Positions 34,365-43,151 of a stretch of 64,000 bases of DNA are shown in pieces (the first letter of the stretch is position 1; each line of letters opens with the position of its first letter). The notes under the pieces are model-generated. The model saw only the letters and a list, made by a program, of their open reading frames with translations. It ran no database searches and was not told where the DNA came from. The DNA is taken from contig CAWEYW010000009.1 in the NCBI GenBank assembly GCA_963813415.1, positions 62,001 through 126,000 on the forward strand. The letters are read 5' to 3'. The stretch comes from CAIWHR01 sp963813415. Lineage in GTDB: Bacteria; Pseudomonadota; Gammaproteobacteria; Burkholderiales; Casimicrobiaceae. A program made the position numbers and the translations under genes.

Positions 34365-35021
34365 ATGATGGCGCGGCGCCGGGTCACTGGTGGCCTGCTC
34401 GCCGGTATTGCGCTCGCTGCCATGCCGGCAGGAGTACAACCGCAGTCGCAACGAATCCGTAACTTGCCGGCGCCGCGCATGGCCGGTGGCATGCCGCTCC
34501 TGGACGCGCTCGCGCGACGCCGGTCGACGCGCGCATTCTCGCCACGGCCGCTACCCCTGCAGGTGCTGGCGGACCTGCTGTGGGCTGCCGATGGCATCAA
34601 TCGCGCAAACGGCGATCGCACCGCGCCTTACTGGCGCCATCTCATGGTCATCGACGTGTTCGCAGCCATGGCCGATGGTGTGTGGCTGTACGATCCCAAG
34701 CAGCACGCATTGCTGCAGCACCTTCCGGACGATATCCGGGCCCAGACCGGCCAGCAGGACTTCGTTGCCAGCGCTCCCCTCGATCTCGTGTACGTCGCGC
34801 ACGGTGAGCGCATGCGTGACATCTCACCCGAGGAGCGGCGCCTTTACGCATCGGTCGACGCGGCTTTCATCGGCCAGAACGTGTACCTCTTCTGTGCCGC
34901 CGAAGGACTCGCGACGGTTTTCCGTGGCGCCATCGATTACGCGCGGCTAGCGACAGCGATGCGCCTCGGTGAAGGCCAATTCGTGACCTTTGCGCAGACG
35001 GTCGGTTACCCGACGGGCTGA
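34365..35021 (+). CDS. SagB/ThcOx-type nitroreductase-family protein, probably exported
   Basis: A 218-residue flavin oxidoreductase of the nitroreductase superfamily. The core has LLDALARRRSTRAFSPRPL (FMN-phosphate loop) and a C-terminal AFIGQNVYLFCAAEGLATVFRG, quoted in part as NVYLFCAAEGLA, followed by GEGQFVTFAQTVGYP. The start at 34365 gives an N-terminal ARRRVTGGLLAGIALAAMP segment like a twin-arginine signal peptide. In-frame ATGs at 34236 and 34284 would bury it, and no site has a good Shine-Dalgarno, so the start is uncertain. It is followed by a cytochrome c gene after 44 bases, which may receive or donate electrons. Confidence 0.75.
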   Translation: MMARRRVTGGLLAGIALAAMPAGVQPQSQRIRNLPAPRMAGGMPLLDALARRRSTRAFSPRPLPLQVLADLLWAADGINRANGDRTAPYWRHLMVIDVFAAMADGVWLYDPKQHALLQHLPDDIRAQTGQQDFVASAPLDLVYVAHGERMRDISPEERRLYASVDAAFIGQNVYLFCAAEGLATVFRGAIDYARLATAMRLGEGQFVTFAQTVGYPTG

Positions 35022-35065
35022 GCGCAAGAGCCCAGCAGACCGGATGCTGATGAGGGAGGTGGGTC

Positions 35066-35485
35066 ATGCGCGATAGACTGTGGGGAACGCACTGCATTGC
35101 GACCGCCATCGCGGTTTTCACCGCGTGCCCGGTGCATGCGGACGCTCCGCAGACTCCGTTCCAGCTCGCGCGCGACCGCGGCTGCATCGTCTGCCACGAC
35201 GTCGAAACCGCGCCTGCGGGTGCGAGTCAGGTGCTTCCGTCGGCGCCGTCCTTTCAGGCCATCGCACGCAAATATCGTGGTGACACGCAGGCCGTGAGTA
35301 ACCTTGCCGTCATCGTCCGGCAGGGCACCGGCCCACTCTCGGCCGATCGGCACTGGGCGGGAAAAGTGGGTTTCACCAGCATGTTCGCCCACGATCTCGA
35401 AGTGACCGACGTGGAGGCGCGAGTGCTCGTGGAATGGATCCTGAGCCTCGAACGTTCTGTTCAACGGCCCCCGCAACGTCGGTGA
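35066..35485 (+). CDS. periplasmic mono-heme cytochrome c
   Basis: A 139-residue class I cytochrome c. Signal peptide about 1-25 (ATAIAVFTACPVHADA). Heme site CIVCH at 40-44. One of the later Met residues (for example in FTSMFAHD) may be the sixth ligand. The start ATG has GGGAGGTGG upstream. It probably transfers electrons for the adjacent exported nitroreductase or a terminal oxidase; the FNR-like box upstream of the pair is consistent with microaerobic use. Confidence 0.88.
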   Translation: MRDRLWGTHCIATAIAVFTACPVHADAPQTPFQLARDRGCIVCHDVETAPAGASQVLPSAPSFQAIARKYRGDTQAVSNLAVIVRQGTGPLSADRHWAGKVGFTSMFAHDLEVTDVEARVLVEWILSLERSVQRPPQRR

Positions 35486-35902
35486 GGTGTATCGCTGGCG
35501 GGGAGCCAGGGCACCCGTGATTCTTTGACCACGGGGCCTTGAGGCATGGTGCCGGCCTGCCGTTCCCAAGGCGAGCGCCATGCTGTCCCACGGGGCTCCT
35601 CCCCAGGCGGCGACCGATACCCCGGTCCATCGCGTGACAGGATCCGTCCTCTCGGCGTGGCCCGGCAACGTCGTGCACTGCCCGGGATGCTGCCGTAAGA
35701 TCCGGTGCGTTGGTGGGGAAAGCTGAGCGACTGCCCAGCTTTCCCTTCGGCGCGCGCCGGGGGGTGGGGTCGCCGCGGGCGCGCGCCACGTGTCTCTGAA
35801 CCGGCATGGCGATGCAACTGTACGCGCCGTGACTGGTCCGAATGCGAGGGCGCGCAAGGCGTCGGTTCGAACCCGCGCAGCCGCGTTGCAGGGGGATCTG
35901 CC
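35486..35902. other. 417-base non-coding stretch before the RND operon
   Basis: No ORF with a ribosome site or protein-like composition is visible. The frame upstream of the adaptor protein (from 35705) is open but not protein-like. A GGTTCGAAC at about 35872 looks like a tRNA T-loop, but no cloverleaf forms around it. Confidence 0.5.
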
Positions 35903-37036
35903 ATGCCGTTCAGGCGCTGGGTCATCGCCACCGTCGTCGTTCTGCTCACGCTCGTGGCAGCCACCCTGGTATGGCCGCACCTTGGCGCCCGATCGCGCAC
36001 AGCAGCGACCAAGGCGGCGGCGCCGGTGCCGGTGTCGGTCGCCCGCGTGGCCGTCCGCACCGTGCCGGTGCAGCTCACCGCCGTCGGGAATGTCGAGCCC
36101 TACACCTCCGTTGCGGTGAAGGCGCGTGCCGATGGACAAATCGTGGGCGTGCGCTTCAAGGAAGGTGATCCCGTCCGCAAGGGCGAGCTGCTCTTCGAGA
36201 TCGATCCACGTCCGTATGCAGCGGCGCTTGCACAGGCCAGGGCCAACGTCGTCAAGGACCAGGCACAGCTTGCCCGCGCGCAGGCCCAGGACGTGCGCTA
36301 CCAGGAGCTCCTGCAGCAGAACTTCATCTCGAAGGATGCCTACGAGCAGGTCCGGACCAACGCCCAGACGGCAGCAGCGACGGTGCAGGCCGATGCGGCG
36401 GCTGTCGACAACGCCGAGCTGCAGCTTGGGTATTGCACCATCCGGGCTCCCATCGATGGCTTCGCCGGTCGCATCCTGATCCAGGAGGGCAACCTGATCA
36501 AAGCCAACGACGCCAATCCGCTCGTCACGCTCAACCAGATCGTGCCGGTGTACGTGAGCTTCGCCGTACCCGAGCAGAACCTCGCCGGGATTCGCCAGCA
36601 TGAGGCCGCCGGCGACCTGGTGGTACAGGCAAGCCTGCCTGGCGACGGGCATCCCCCGGTCAACGGACGCCTGAGCTTCGTCGACAACGCCGCCGACCAG
36701 ACCACCGGCACCATCAAGCTCAAGGCGCAGTTTCCCAACACCGACACGGCGCTCTGGCCAGGGCAGTTCGCCAACGTGGTGCTCACGCTGTTCGAGCAGA
36801 AGGATGCACTCGTGGCGCCGTCGCAGGCCATTCAGAACGGCCCCAATGGGCAATACGTGTTCATCGTGAAGCCTGGCGGGACCGTGGAGCTTCGGGACGT
36901 GAACGTCGCCCGCTCCGTGGGCGAGTTCGCGGTCATCAGCGCGGGGCTGAAGCAGGGCGAGGTGGTCGTCACCGCCGGACAGCTGCGCCTCGCCCCGGGC
37001 ACCAGGGTTACGGCGGACAGCGGCGACGCGGCATGA
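35903..37036 (+). CDS. RND efflux periplasmic adaptor (membrane fusion protein)
   Basis: A 377-residue HlyD/AcrA-family adaptor. N-terminal membrane anchor about 6-26 (VIATVVVLLTLVAATLV), not a lipobox. The lipoyl half-motifs are ARADGQIVGVRFKEGDPVRKGELLFEIDP (given as GQIVGVRFKEGDPVRKG) and YCTIRAPIDGFAG, with a coiled-coil hairpin between (QARANVVKDQAQLARAQAQ). It connects the inner-membrane pump at 37033 to an outer-membrane channel, none of which is encoded here. ATG at 35903 follows GGGGGAT. Confidence 0.92.
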   Translation: MPFRRWVIATVVVLLTLVAATLVWPHLGARSRTAATKAAAPVPVSVARVAVRTVPVQLTAVGNVEPYTSVAVKARADGQIVGVRFKEGDPVRKGELLFEIDPRPYAAALAQARANVVKDQAQLARAQAQDVRYQELLQQNFISKDAYEQVRTNAQTAAATVQADAAAVDNAELQLGYCTIRAPIDGFAGRILIQEGNLIKANDANPLVTLNQIVPVYVSFAVPEQNLAGIRQHEAAGDLVVQASLPGDGHPPVNGRLSFVDNAADQTTGTIKLKAQFPNTDTALWPGQFANVVLTLFEQKDALVAPSQAIQNGPNGQYVFIVKPGGTVELRDVNVARSVGEFAVISAGLKQGEVVVTAGQLRLAPGTRVTADSGDAA

Positions 37037-40000
37037 ACATCGCCGCACTCTTCGTGCGTCGGCCGGTCATGACCGCGCTGGTCATGATCGGCATCCTGAT
37101 CTTCGGCATCGTCGCGTACCGGCTGTTGCCGGTCAACGCGCTGCCGAACGTCGATTTCCCGACCATCCAGGTGTCCGCGAGCCTGCCCGGCGCCAGTCCC
37201 GACACCATGGCATCGGCCGTGGCGACGCCGCTCGAGAAGCAGTTCTCGACGATCGCCGGGATCGATTCGATGACCTCGCAGTCGACCAATGGGTCGACGA
37301 CGATCACCCTGCAGTTCTCTCTCGATCGCAACATCGATGCCGCGGCACAGGACGTGCAATCGGCGATCGCGGCTGCGGCGCGCCAGTTGCCGTCGACCAT
37401 GCCGACGCCGCCCACGCAACGCAAGGTGAATCCCGCCGATCTGCCGATCATGAACCTGGCGCTGACCTCGGAGACCCAGCCCCTGTCGACGGTCGATGAC
37501 TACGCGGAGAACAACCTCGCGCAGCGCATCTCGACAATCAGCGGTGTCGCCCAGGTCCAGGTATATGGATCGCAGAAGTATGCGGTGCGCATTCAACTCG
37601 ATCCCAATGCGCTCGCCAGCCGTGGCATCGGGCTCACCGACGTCGAGCAGGCAGTCGGCAGCGCGAACGTGAACCTGCCCACCGGCACGCTGTACGGGCG
37701 CGAGCGGGCGACGTCGGTCACCGCCACCGGCCAGCTGCAGAGCGCGAAGGAATACGCGTCGATGATCGTGACCTATCGCAACGGCGCGGCGGTCCGCCTG
37801 AGCGAGCTCGGGCGGGTGTTCGACAGCGTGCAGAACGACAAGGTCGCGGCCTGGTACAACGGCACGCGCGGAGTGGTGCTCGCGGTACAGCGCCAGCCCG
37901 GCACCAACACCATCGAGGTGGTCAATGCTGTCCGCGCCATCCTGCCATCGTTCCAGGCGCAGCTGCCGCCGTCGATCAAGCTGTCGATTCTCTACGACCG
38001 CTCGCAATCCATTCGCGCATCGGTGCGCGACGTGCAGTTTTCGCTGTTGCTGGCGCTGGTGCTCGTGGTGACGGTGATCTTCGTATTCCTGCGCAGCGCG
38101 TCGGCGACGCTCATTCCGAGTCTCGCACTGCCGATGTCCATCGTGGGCACCTTCGCCTTCATGTACCTGTTCGGCTACAGCCTCGACAATCTCTCGCTGA
38201 TGGCGCTGACGCTGTGCGTGGGCTTCGTCGTCGACGACGCGATCGTCATGCTGGAGAACATCACCCGGCACATGGAGCTCGGCGAGGACCGCCTGACGGC
38301 GACGCTGAACGGCGCGAAGGAAATCGGGTTCACCATCGTGTCGATGACGCTGTCGCTGGTCGCGGTGTTCATTCCCGTGCTGTTCATGGGTGGCATCCTC
38401 GGCCGGCTGCTGCACGAATTCGCCGTGACGATCATCGTCGCGGTCCTGATCTCGGGCTTCGTCTCGCTGACCCTCACGCCTTTGTTGTGCAGCCGCATGC
38501 TGAAGGTCGGACACGACGAGCGGCACGGCCGGATCTACCGTCTTTCCGAGCGGATGTTCGACGCCATGCTCGCCGGTTACCGCCGAAGCCTCGGCTGGGT
38601 GATGCATCACCGCCGCACCACGATGGCAGGATTCCTGATGGTGTTCCTCGGCACCGGCGGACTCTTCTACATCATGCCGAAAGGATTCCTGCCGAGCGAT
38701 GACGTGGGCCAGCTCTTCGTGATCACCGAAGCGGCGCAGGATATTTCGTTCGAAGCCATGGCCAATCTGCAGCAGCAAGTCGCCGCGATCGTACGCCGCA
38801 ATCCGCACGTGCAGGACGTCATGTCGTTCGCGGGCGCTGGCGGTCCGAGTGCGTCGCTCAACAACGGCCGGCTGTTCGTCACGCTGAAGCCGCGCAACGA
38901 ACGACCCTCCGCCGACGCCGTCGTGCAGGAGCTGCGGCCCACGCTGACCCGCGTGCCCGGGATCAAGGCCTTCGTGCAGAACGTGCCAGCGATCCGCATC
39001 GGCGGGCAGATCACCAAGAGCCTCTACCAGTACACGCTGCAGGCGACTGATACCCGCGAGCTCTACGATTGGGCGCCGAAAGTCGAGGCAGGATTGCGCG
39101 CGCTGCCGGGGCTGGTCGACGTATCGAGCGATCTGCAGATCACGCAGCCCCAGATCAGCGTGGAGATCGATCGCAACAAGGCGTCCGCACTTGGGGTATC
39201 CGCCCAGGCGATCGAGAGCACCCTGTACGACGCCTACGGCGCACGGCAGGTATCCACCATCTTCGGGGCCACCGATCAGTACTGGGTGGTGATGGAGCTC
39301 GAGCCGCGCTACCAGTCGGATCCTTCGGTCCTGTCGCTCCTGTACGTGCGATCGAATACCGGTGCGCTCGTCCCGCTCAATGCGGTGGCGACGCTCAAGC
39401 CCACCGTGGGCCCCCTCGCCATCACGCACCTCGGCCAGCTGCCGTCGGTGACCATTTCGTTCGACCTCAAGCCCGGTGTTTCGCTGTCGGAGGCGCTCGA
39501 TCAGATCCGCAGCACGACTGCGCAGATGCGGTTGCCAGCGACCATCAACGGGACCTTCCAGGGCGCGGCGCAGGCGTTCCAGTCGTCGCTGCAGGGGATG
39601 GGTGTGCTGCTGATCCTGGCGATCTTCGTGATCTACCTGGTCCTCGGCATCCTCTACGAGAGCTTCATCCACCCGGTAACGATCCTGTCCGGGCTGCCGA
39701 CGGCGGGATTCGGCGCGCTGCTGACGTTGTGGCTGTTCAACACCGATCTCAACATGTACGCGTTCGTCGGCATCATCATGCTCGTCGGCATCGTCAAGAA
39801 GAATGCGATCATCATGATCGACTTCGCGATCGGGGCACAGCGCGGCGGCAAGTCCGCCGACGCGGCGATCTTCGAGGCCTGCATGACGCGGTTCCGGCCG
39901 ATCATGATGACCACCATGGCTGCGCTGATGGGCAGCCTGCCGATCGCACTGGCACTCGGCGCGGGCGGCGAAGCGCGCCGGCCCTTGGGGCTGTCGGTGG

Positions 40001-40143
40001 TGGGCGGGCTCGTCGTGTCACAGGTTCTGACCCTGTTCATCACGCCGGTCGTGTACCTGTACTTCGAGCACGCGCAGCAATGGGTCGCGGCGCGCCGCGC
40101 CAAAAGACACGAGACGGCGACGATGCTGCACCAGCCTCACTAG
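37033..40143 (+). CDS. RND multidrug efflux permease (HAE1, MdtB/AcrB type)
   Basis: A 1036-residue inner-membrane proton-driven pump. It has the typical start MNIAALFVRRPVMTALVMIG, two large periplasmic loops and twelve helices. The TM4 segment LCVGFVVDDAIVMLENI contains the paired aspartates of proton relay, and the second half shows FVGIIMLVGIVKKNAIIMIDFA. The start overlaps the adaptor stop by 4 bases. Substrates are not predictable; MdtBC-like pumps export bile salts, metals or drugs. No outer-membrane channel gene is adjacent, so it probably uses a shared TolC-like protein. Confidence 0.94.
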   Translation: MNIAALFVRRPVMTALVMIGILIFGIVAYRLLPVNALPNVDFPTIQVSASLPGASPDTMASAVATPLEKQFSTIAGIDSMTSQSTNGSTTITLQFSLDRNIDAAAQDVQSAIAAAARQLPSTMPTPPTQRKVNPADLPIMNLALTSETQPLSTVDDYAENNLAQRISTISGVAQVQVYGSQKYAVRIQLDPNALASRGIGLTDVEQAVGSANVNLPTGTLYGRERATSVTATGQLQSAKEYASMIVTYRNGAAVRLSELGRVFDSVQNDKVAAWYNGTRGVVLAVQRQPGTNTIEVVNAVRAILPSFQAQLPPSIKLSILYDRSQSIRASVRDVQFSLLLALVLVVTVIFVFLRSASATLIPSLALPMSIVGTFAFMYLFGYSLDNLSLMALTLCVGFVVDDAIVMLENITRHMELGEDRLTATLNGAKEIGFTIVSMTLSLVAVFIPVLFMGGILGRLLHEFAVTIIVAVLISGFVSLTLTPLLCSRMLKVGHDERHGRIYRLSERMFDAMLAGYRRSLGWVMHHRRTTMAGFLMVFLGTGGLFYIMPKGFLPSDDVGQLFVITEAAQDISFEAMANLQQQVAAIVRRNPHVQDVMSFAGAGGPSASLNNGRLFVTLKPRNERPSADAVVQELRPTLTRVPGIKAFVQNVPAIRIGGQITKSLYQYTLQATDTRELYDWAPKVEAGLRALPGLVDVSSDLQITQPQISVEIDRNKASALGVSAQAIESTLYDAYGARQVSTIFGATDQYWVVMELEPRYQSDPSVLSLLYVRSNTGALVPLNAVATLKPTVGPLAITHLGQLPSVTISFDLKPGVSLSEALDQIRSTTAQMRLPATINGTFQGAAQAFQSSLQGMGVLLILAIFVIYLVLGILYESFIHPVTILSGLPTAGFGALLTLWLFNTDLNMYAFVGIIMLVGIVKKNAIIMIDFAIGAQRGGKSADAAIFEACMTRFRPIMMTTMAALMGSLPIALALGAGGEARRPLGLSVVGGLVVSQVLTLFITPVVYLYFEHAQQWVAARRAKRHETATMLHQPH

Positions 40144-40226
40144 GTGCTCGGGCCACGGTTCCGGCAGGCCAAGGCCTTGACGGGTCGTTATCGTCGTCGA
40201 CAGGACCTTACGATGGAGAAACGCTG

Positions 40227-40676
40227 ATGCCCACCTACCGAAAGACTTCCGAGGCCATTGCGCGCCTCACGCCGGAGCAGTATCGCGTGACGCAGGAAAA
40301 CGGGACCGAAGCGCCTGGAACGGGCGAGCTTCTTCACAACCACGCGCCCGGGATCTACGTCGACATCGTGTCGGGCGAGCCACTGTTCGCGTCTTCCGAC
40401 AAGTTCGAGTCGGGCTGCGGCTGGCCGAGCTTCACCAAACCGATAGCACCCGCGACCGTCAAGGAGCTGAAGGACGCTTCGCATGGAATGATGCGGACCG
40501 AAGTGCGCTCCGCCGCGGGCGACAGCCACCTCGGCCACGTATTCGAAGACGGGCCGGCGGACCGGGGAGGGCTGCGCTACTGCATCAATTCGGCATCGCT
40601 TCGCTTCATCCATCGCGATGACATGGAAGCCGAAGGCTACGGCGCGTACCTCGACCAGGTGGAGGACGGCGATTGA
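40227..40676 (+). CDS. msrB: peptide-methionine (R)-S-oxide reductase
   Basis: A 149-residue MsrB that repairs R-methionine sulfoxide. Motifs: SGEPLFASSDKFESGCGWPSF (partly quoted as SGCGWPSF, Cys64), HLGHVF (101-106), and catalytic Cys119 in RYCINSASL. The two CxxC pairs that bind zinc in other MsrBs are absent, as in the non-zinc PilB/Neisseria type. ATG at 40227 follows GATGGAGAAA. The gene is 83 bases after the RND pump and is probably an independent unit. Confidence 0.95.
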   Translation: MPTYRKTSEAIARLTPEQYRVTQENGTEAPGTGELLHNHAPGIYVDIVSGEPLFASSDKFESGCGWPSFTKPIAPATVKELKDASHGMMRTEVRSAAGDSHLGHVFEDGPADRGGLRYCINSASLRFIHRDDMEAEGYGAYLDQVEDGD

Positions 40677-40679
40677 CAC

Positions 40680-41045
40680 ACGAGCGTTCCGTAGCTGAGG
40701 TGGCTGCGAAGTCCAGCACCATCGGCCGTCGTCGCGGTCGCGAAACTGGGCGCCCGCGGCACGCACACTGTCGAAGTACGCCTCCGCGGTTGCGAAGCTG
40801 CGGATCGCGTCCACCACCACGCGCACATACGCCCCGTGGAAGGCACCATCGGCGAGCGCCGCGAGACACCGATCGCCAGTCGCGCTGCGATGGAAGATGA
40901 ATGCCTCGATGTGCACGCTGCGCCGCCTCGATGGCGGCTAGCTCCGCCGCATAGAGCGTGGTTGCGTCGCTATTCCCTGGGTGGGCGCCTCGCGCGTTGA
41001 GACGGTGGACCTGGCCCGCGACGTCAATCAGGTCGAGGCGGCGTA
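40680..41045 (-). pseudogene. phospholipase D/cardiolipin-synthase-like remnant
   Basis: In the 462-base gap between msrB and kup, the minus strand encodes pieces of a cardiolipin synthase N-terminus in two frames. First TLYAAELAAIEAAQ (about 40925-40970) appears. After a frameshift, VHIEAFIFHRSATGDRCLAAL and YVRVVVDAIRSFATAEAYFD follow from 40916 down, then coding character is lost at about 40720. Expected PLD continuation (an AQRxVHIEAF junction) is broken by a missing few bases. HKD catalytic motifs are not present. I read it as a decayed fragment. Confidence 0.55.
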
Positions 41046-41138
41046 TCGATCGTGAAACGCACGCGACTCTTGTCTAGGATGCGCGAGCCCGGCGAGCGGC
41101 GTGACCGGATGTTCGCCACCAACAGAATTACCTGCGTG

Positions 41139-43058
41139 TCAGAGCGTGACTCGCGTTCCGAGCTCCACCACGCGGTTCGGAGGAATGTTGAAGAAGTCGG
41201 CAATGCTTCCGGAGTTGCGCACCATGGCCGCGAACACGCGCTCGCGCCACGCGGGCATGCCGCGGTGCCCGGCACCGGGCACGATCTTCTCGCGCGAGAG
41301 AAAATAGGACACCTCCATCGGCTCGACCTGCAAACCGGCAGGGCCGCACAGCTCCAAGGCGTGCGCAACGTCGGGACGTTCCATGAACCCGTACCGCGCG
41401 CATACACGCCAGCAATCGCCCGGCAGGCGCTCGCAGCTCGTGCGCTCCTCCGCATCGACGAATGGAACATCGCTGAACTCGACGGTAAGGAACACGTTGG
41501 ACTCGTGCAGAACCTTGTAATGCTTCAGGCTGTGAAGCAGCGCATTGGGCGTTGCATCCGGATTCGACGTCAGGAAGACGGCGGTGCCCGGTACGCGCAT
41601 CGGCGGGTACTCGAACAGGGACTTGAGCAGCTCCTTCAGCGGAGGGGATGCGCTTCGCAGTTGCTCGAACAGGCGCGTCCGTCCGCGCCGCCACGTGGTC
41701 ATGAGCACGAACAGCGCGGTACCGAGCACGAGCGGGAACCAGCCGCCCTCGAGGATCTTGTGCAGGGCTGCCGCCAGAAAAGCAGAGTCTATGGCCCCGA
41801 AGAACGCCGTGACCGTCACGCAGAGCCAAAGGGGGTAGCCCCACCTGTCGCGCGCAACGAAATAGGCCAGCAGCGTTGTCACCAGCATCGTTCCCATGAC
41901 CGAGACACCGTAGGCAGATGCGAGCCGGGTTGACGAACCGAACCCTACGACGGCGGCGCCAACAGCCGCAAGCAGGATCCAGTTCACGGCCGGTACATAA
42001 ATCTGCCCGATGCTGCTCGGCGAGGTGTGCTGGATGGCCATTCGTGGCAGATAACCCAGCTGGATGGCTTGTTGGGTCATCGAGTACGCGCCGGAAATGG
42101 TCGCTTGCGATGCGATGACGGTCGCGGCAGTCGCCAAAGCCACCATCGGATACAGGGCCCAGCCGGGGAACGCCAGGTAAAACGGATTGGAAACTGCATC
42201 CGGCTGGACCATGAGCAATGCACCCTGGCCGAAATAGTTGAGGACGAGCGCAGGTGCGACGACGGCGAACCATGCCCACCGGATAGCTCGCCGGCCGAAA
42301 TGACCCATGTCTGCGTAGAGTGCCTCGGCGCCGGTGATGGCCAGCAGAACGGCGCCGAGCACCAGGAACGATCCGTAGCCGTGGCTGGTGACGAAGTGAA
42401 CTGCGTAGGAGGGATCAAGGGCCTGCAGCACGATGGGAGCACGCGCGATGTTCCAGATCCCGCTCGCGCCCAGCGCCAGGAACCATAGCAGGCAGACCGG
42501 GCCAAAGAACATCCCAACAACTCCCGTGCCGTGACGCTGGATCATGAACAGCGCCAGGAGAACGCCGCTCGCGAGCGGGACCACGTAGGGCTTTAACAGC
42601 GAAGTGCCGACTTCCAGACCCTCGACTGCGGAAAGCACCGAGATCGCGGGGGTGAGCACTGCGTCGCCGTAAAAGAGCGCCGCGCCGAACACTCCGATGG
42701 CGAACATTGCCACACGCGCCTTGGGGCGCTCGCGCATGGCCGACGTCGCGAGTGCCAGCAGCGCCATGATGCCGCCTTCACCACGATTGTCGGCCCGCAG
42801 GACCAGCGTGACGTACTTGAGCGACACGACGATCATCAACGCCCAGAATATCGCGGAGACCCCGCCCAGGATATTCGCCGCCGTCAGGGGGATACCGTGA
42901 TCCGGATTGAAGGTTTCCTTGGCGGCGTACAGCGGACTCGTGCCGATGTCGCCGTACACGATCCCCAGCGCGAGGAGGGCGAGTCCGGCGGTCGAGTGGC
43001 GGCGCACGTCGTGGTGGTCACCGGGCAGAACCACGGCTTGCCGAGCAGAAGTATCCAT
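41139..43058 (-). CDS. kup: Kup-type low-affinity potassium uptake protein
   Basis: A 639-residue K+/H+ symporter. It shows the conserved opening GIVYGDIGTSPLYAAKETF, about twelve transmembrane helices in residues 20-440, and the cytoplasmic tail containing VFLTSNPDATPNALLHSLKH. The end SIADFFNIPPNRVVELGTRVTL is typical (partly quoted as FFNIPPNRVVELG). It is divergent from kdpD with only 93 bases between. No kdpFABC genes are in the window, so the adjacent KdpDE may regulate kup; see the half-sites at 43093-43129. Confidence 0.95.
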   Translation of the reverse strand: MDTSARQAVVLPGDHHDVRRHSTAGLALLALGIVYGDIGTSPLYAAKETFNPDHGIPLTAANILGGVSAIFWALMIVVSLKYVTLVLRADNRGEGGIMALLALATSAMRERPKARVAMFAIGVFGAALFYGDAVLTPAISVLSAVEGLEVGTSLLKPYVVPLASGVLLALFMIQRHGTGVVGMFFGPVCLLWFLALGASGIWNIARAPIVLQALDPSYAVHFVTSHGYGSFLVLGAVLLAITGAEALYADMGHFGRRAIRWAWFAVVAPALVLNYFGQGALLMVQPDAVSNPFYLAFPGWALYPMVALATAATVIASQATISGAYSMTQQAIQLGYLPRMAIQHTSPSSIGQIYVPAVNWILLAAVGAAVVGFGSSTRLASAYGVSVMGTMLVTTLLAYFVARDRWGYPLWLCVTVTAFFGAIDSAFLAAALHKILEGGWFPLVLGTALFVLMTTWRRGRTRLFEQLRSASPPLKELLKSLFEYPPMRVPGTAVFLTSNPDATPNALLHSLKHYKVLHESNVFLTVEFSDVPFVDAEERTSCERLPGDCWRVCARYGFMERPDVAHALELCGPAGLQVEPMEVSYFLSREKIVPGAGHRGMPAWRERVFAAMVRNSGSIADFFNIPPNRVVELGTRVTL

Positions 43059-43092
43059 TTGCGTTGCAGCTTAGCGCCCAATCGTCGCACCG

Positions 43093-43129
43093 GCGTAAAC
43101 CGGGCCATTTCTTTACGCGATCTTTATAC
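43093..43129. promoter_or_regulatory. TTTAYNC half-sites in the kup-kdpD divergent promoter (KdpE-like)
   Basis: The 93-base intergenic region has TTTACGC (43112-43118) and TTTATAC (43123-43129) on the plus strand, repeated at an 11-base period. The same TTTACGC heptamer occurs on the minus strand (43093-43099). KdpE operators in Proteobacteria are T-rich direct repeats of this kind (TTTAcnc-N-TTTAtac). The plus pair would serve kdpD, the minus copy kup. No footprint evidence. Confidence 0.45.
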
Positions 43130-43151
43130 GCTCCTGCGTTAAAGTTGTCGC

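Noticed and set aside
35840..35900. Possible tRNA from a GGTTCGAAC T-loop-like sequence near 35872
   Set aside because: The flanking bases do not form a T-stem, anticodon arm or acceptor stem, so it is not a tRNA.
36832..39672. 946-codon minus-strand frame
   Set aside because: It is the antisense of the RND permease, with Arg/His/Asp-biased composition and no family motifs.
39069..40226. Long N-terminal extension of the msrB frame
   Set aside because: It overlaps the RND permease in another frame and is not protein-like. MsrB starts at 40227 with normal family length.
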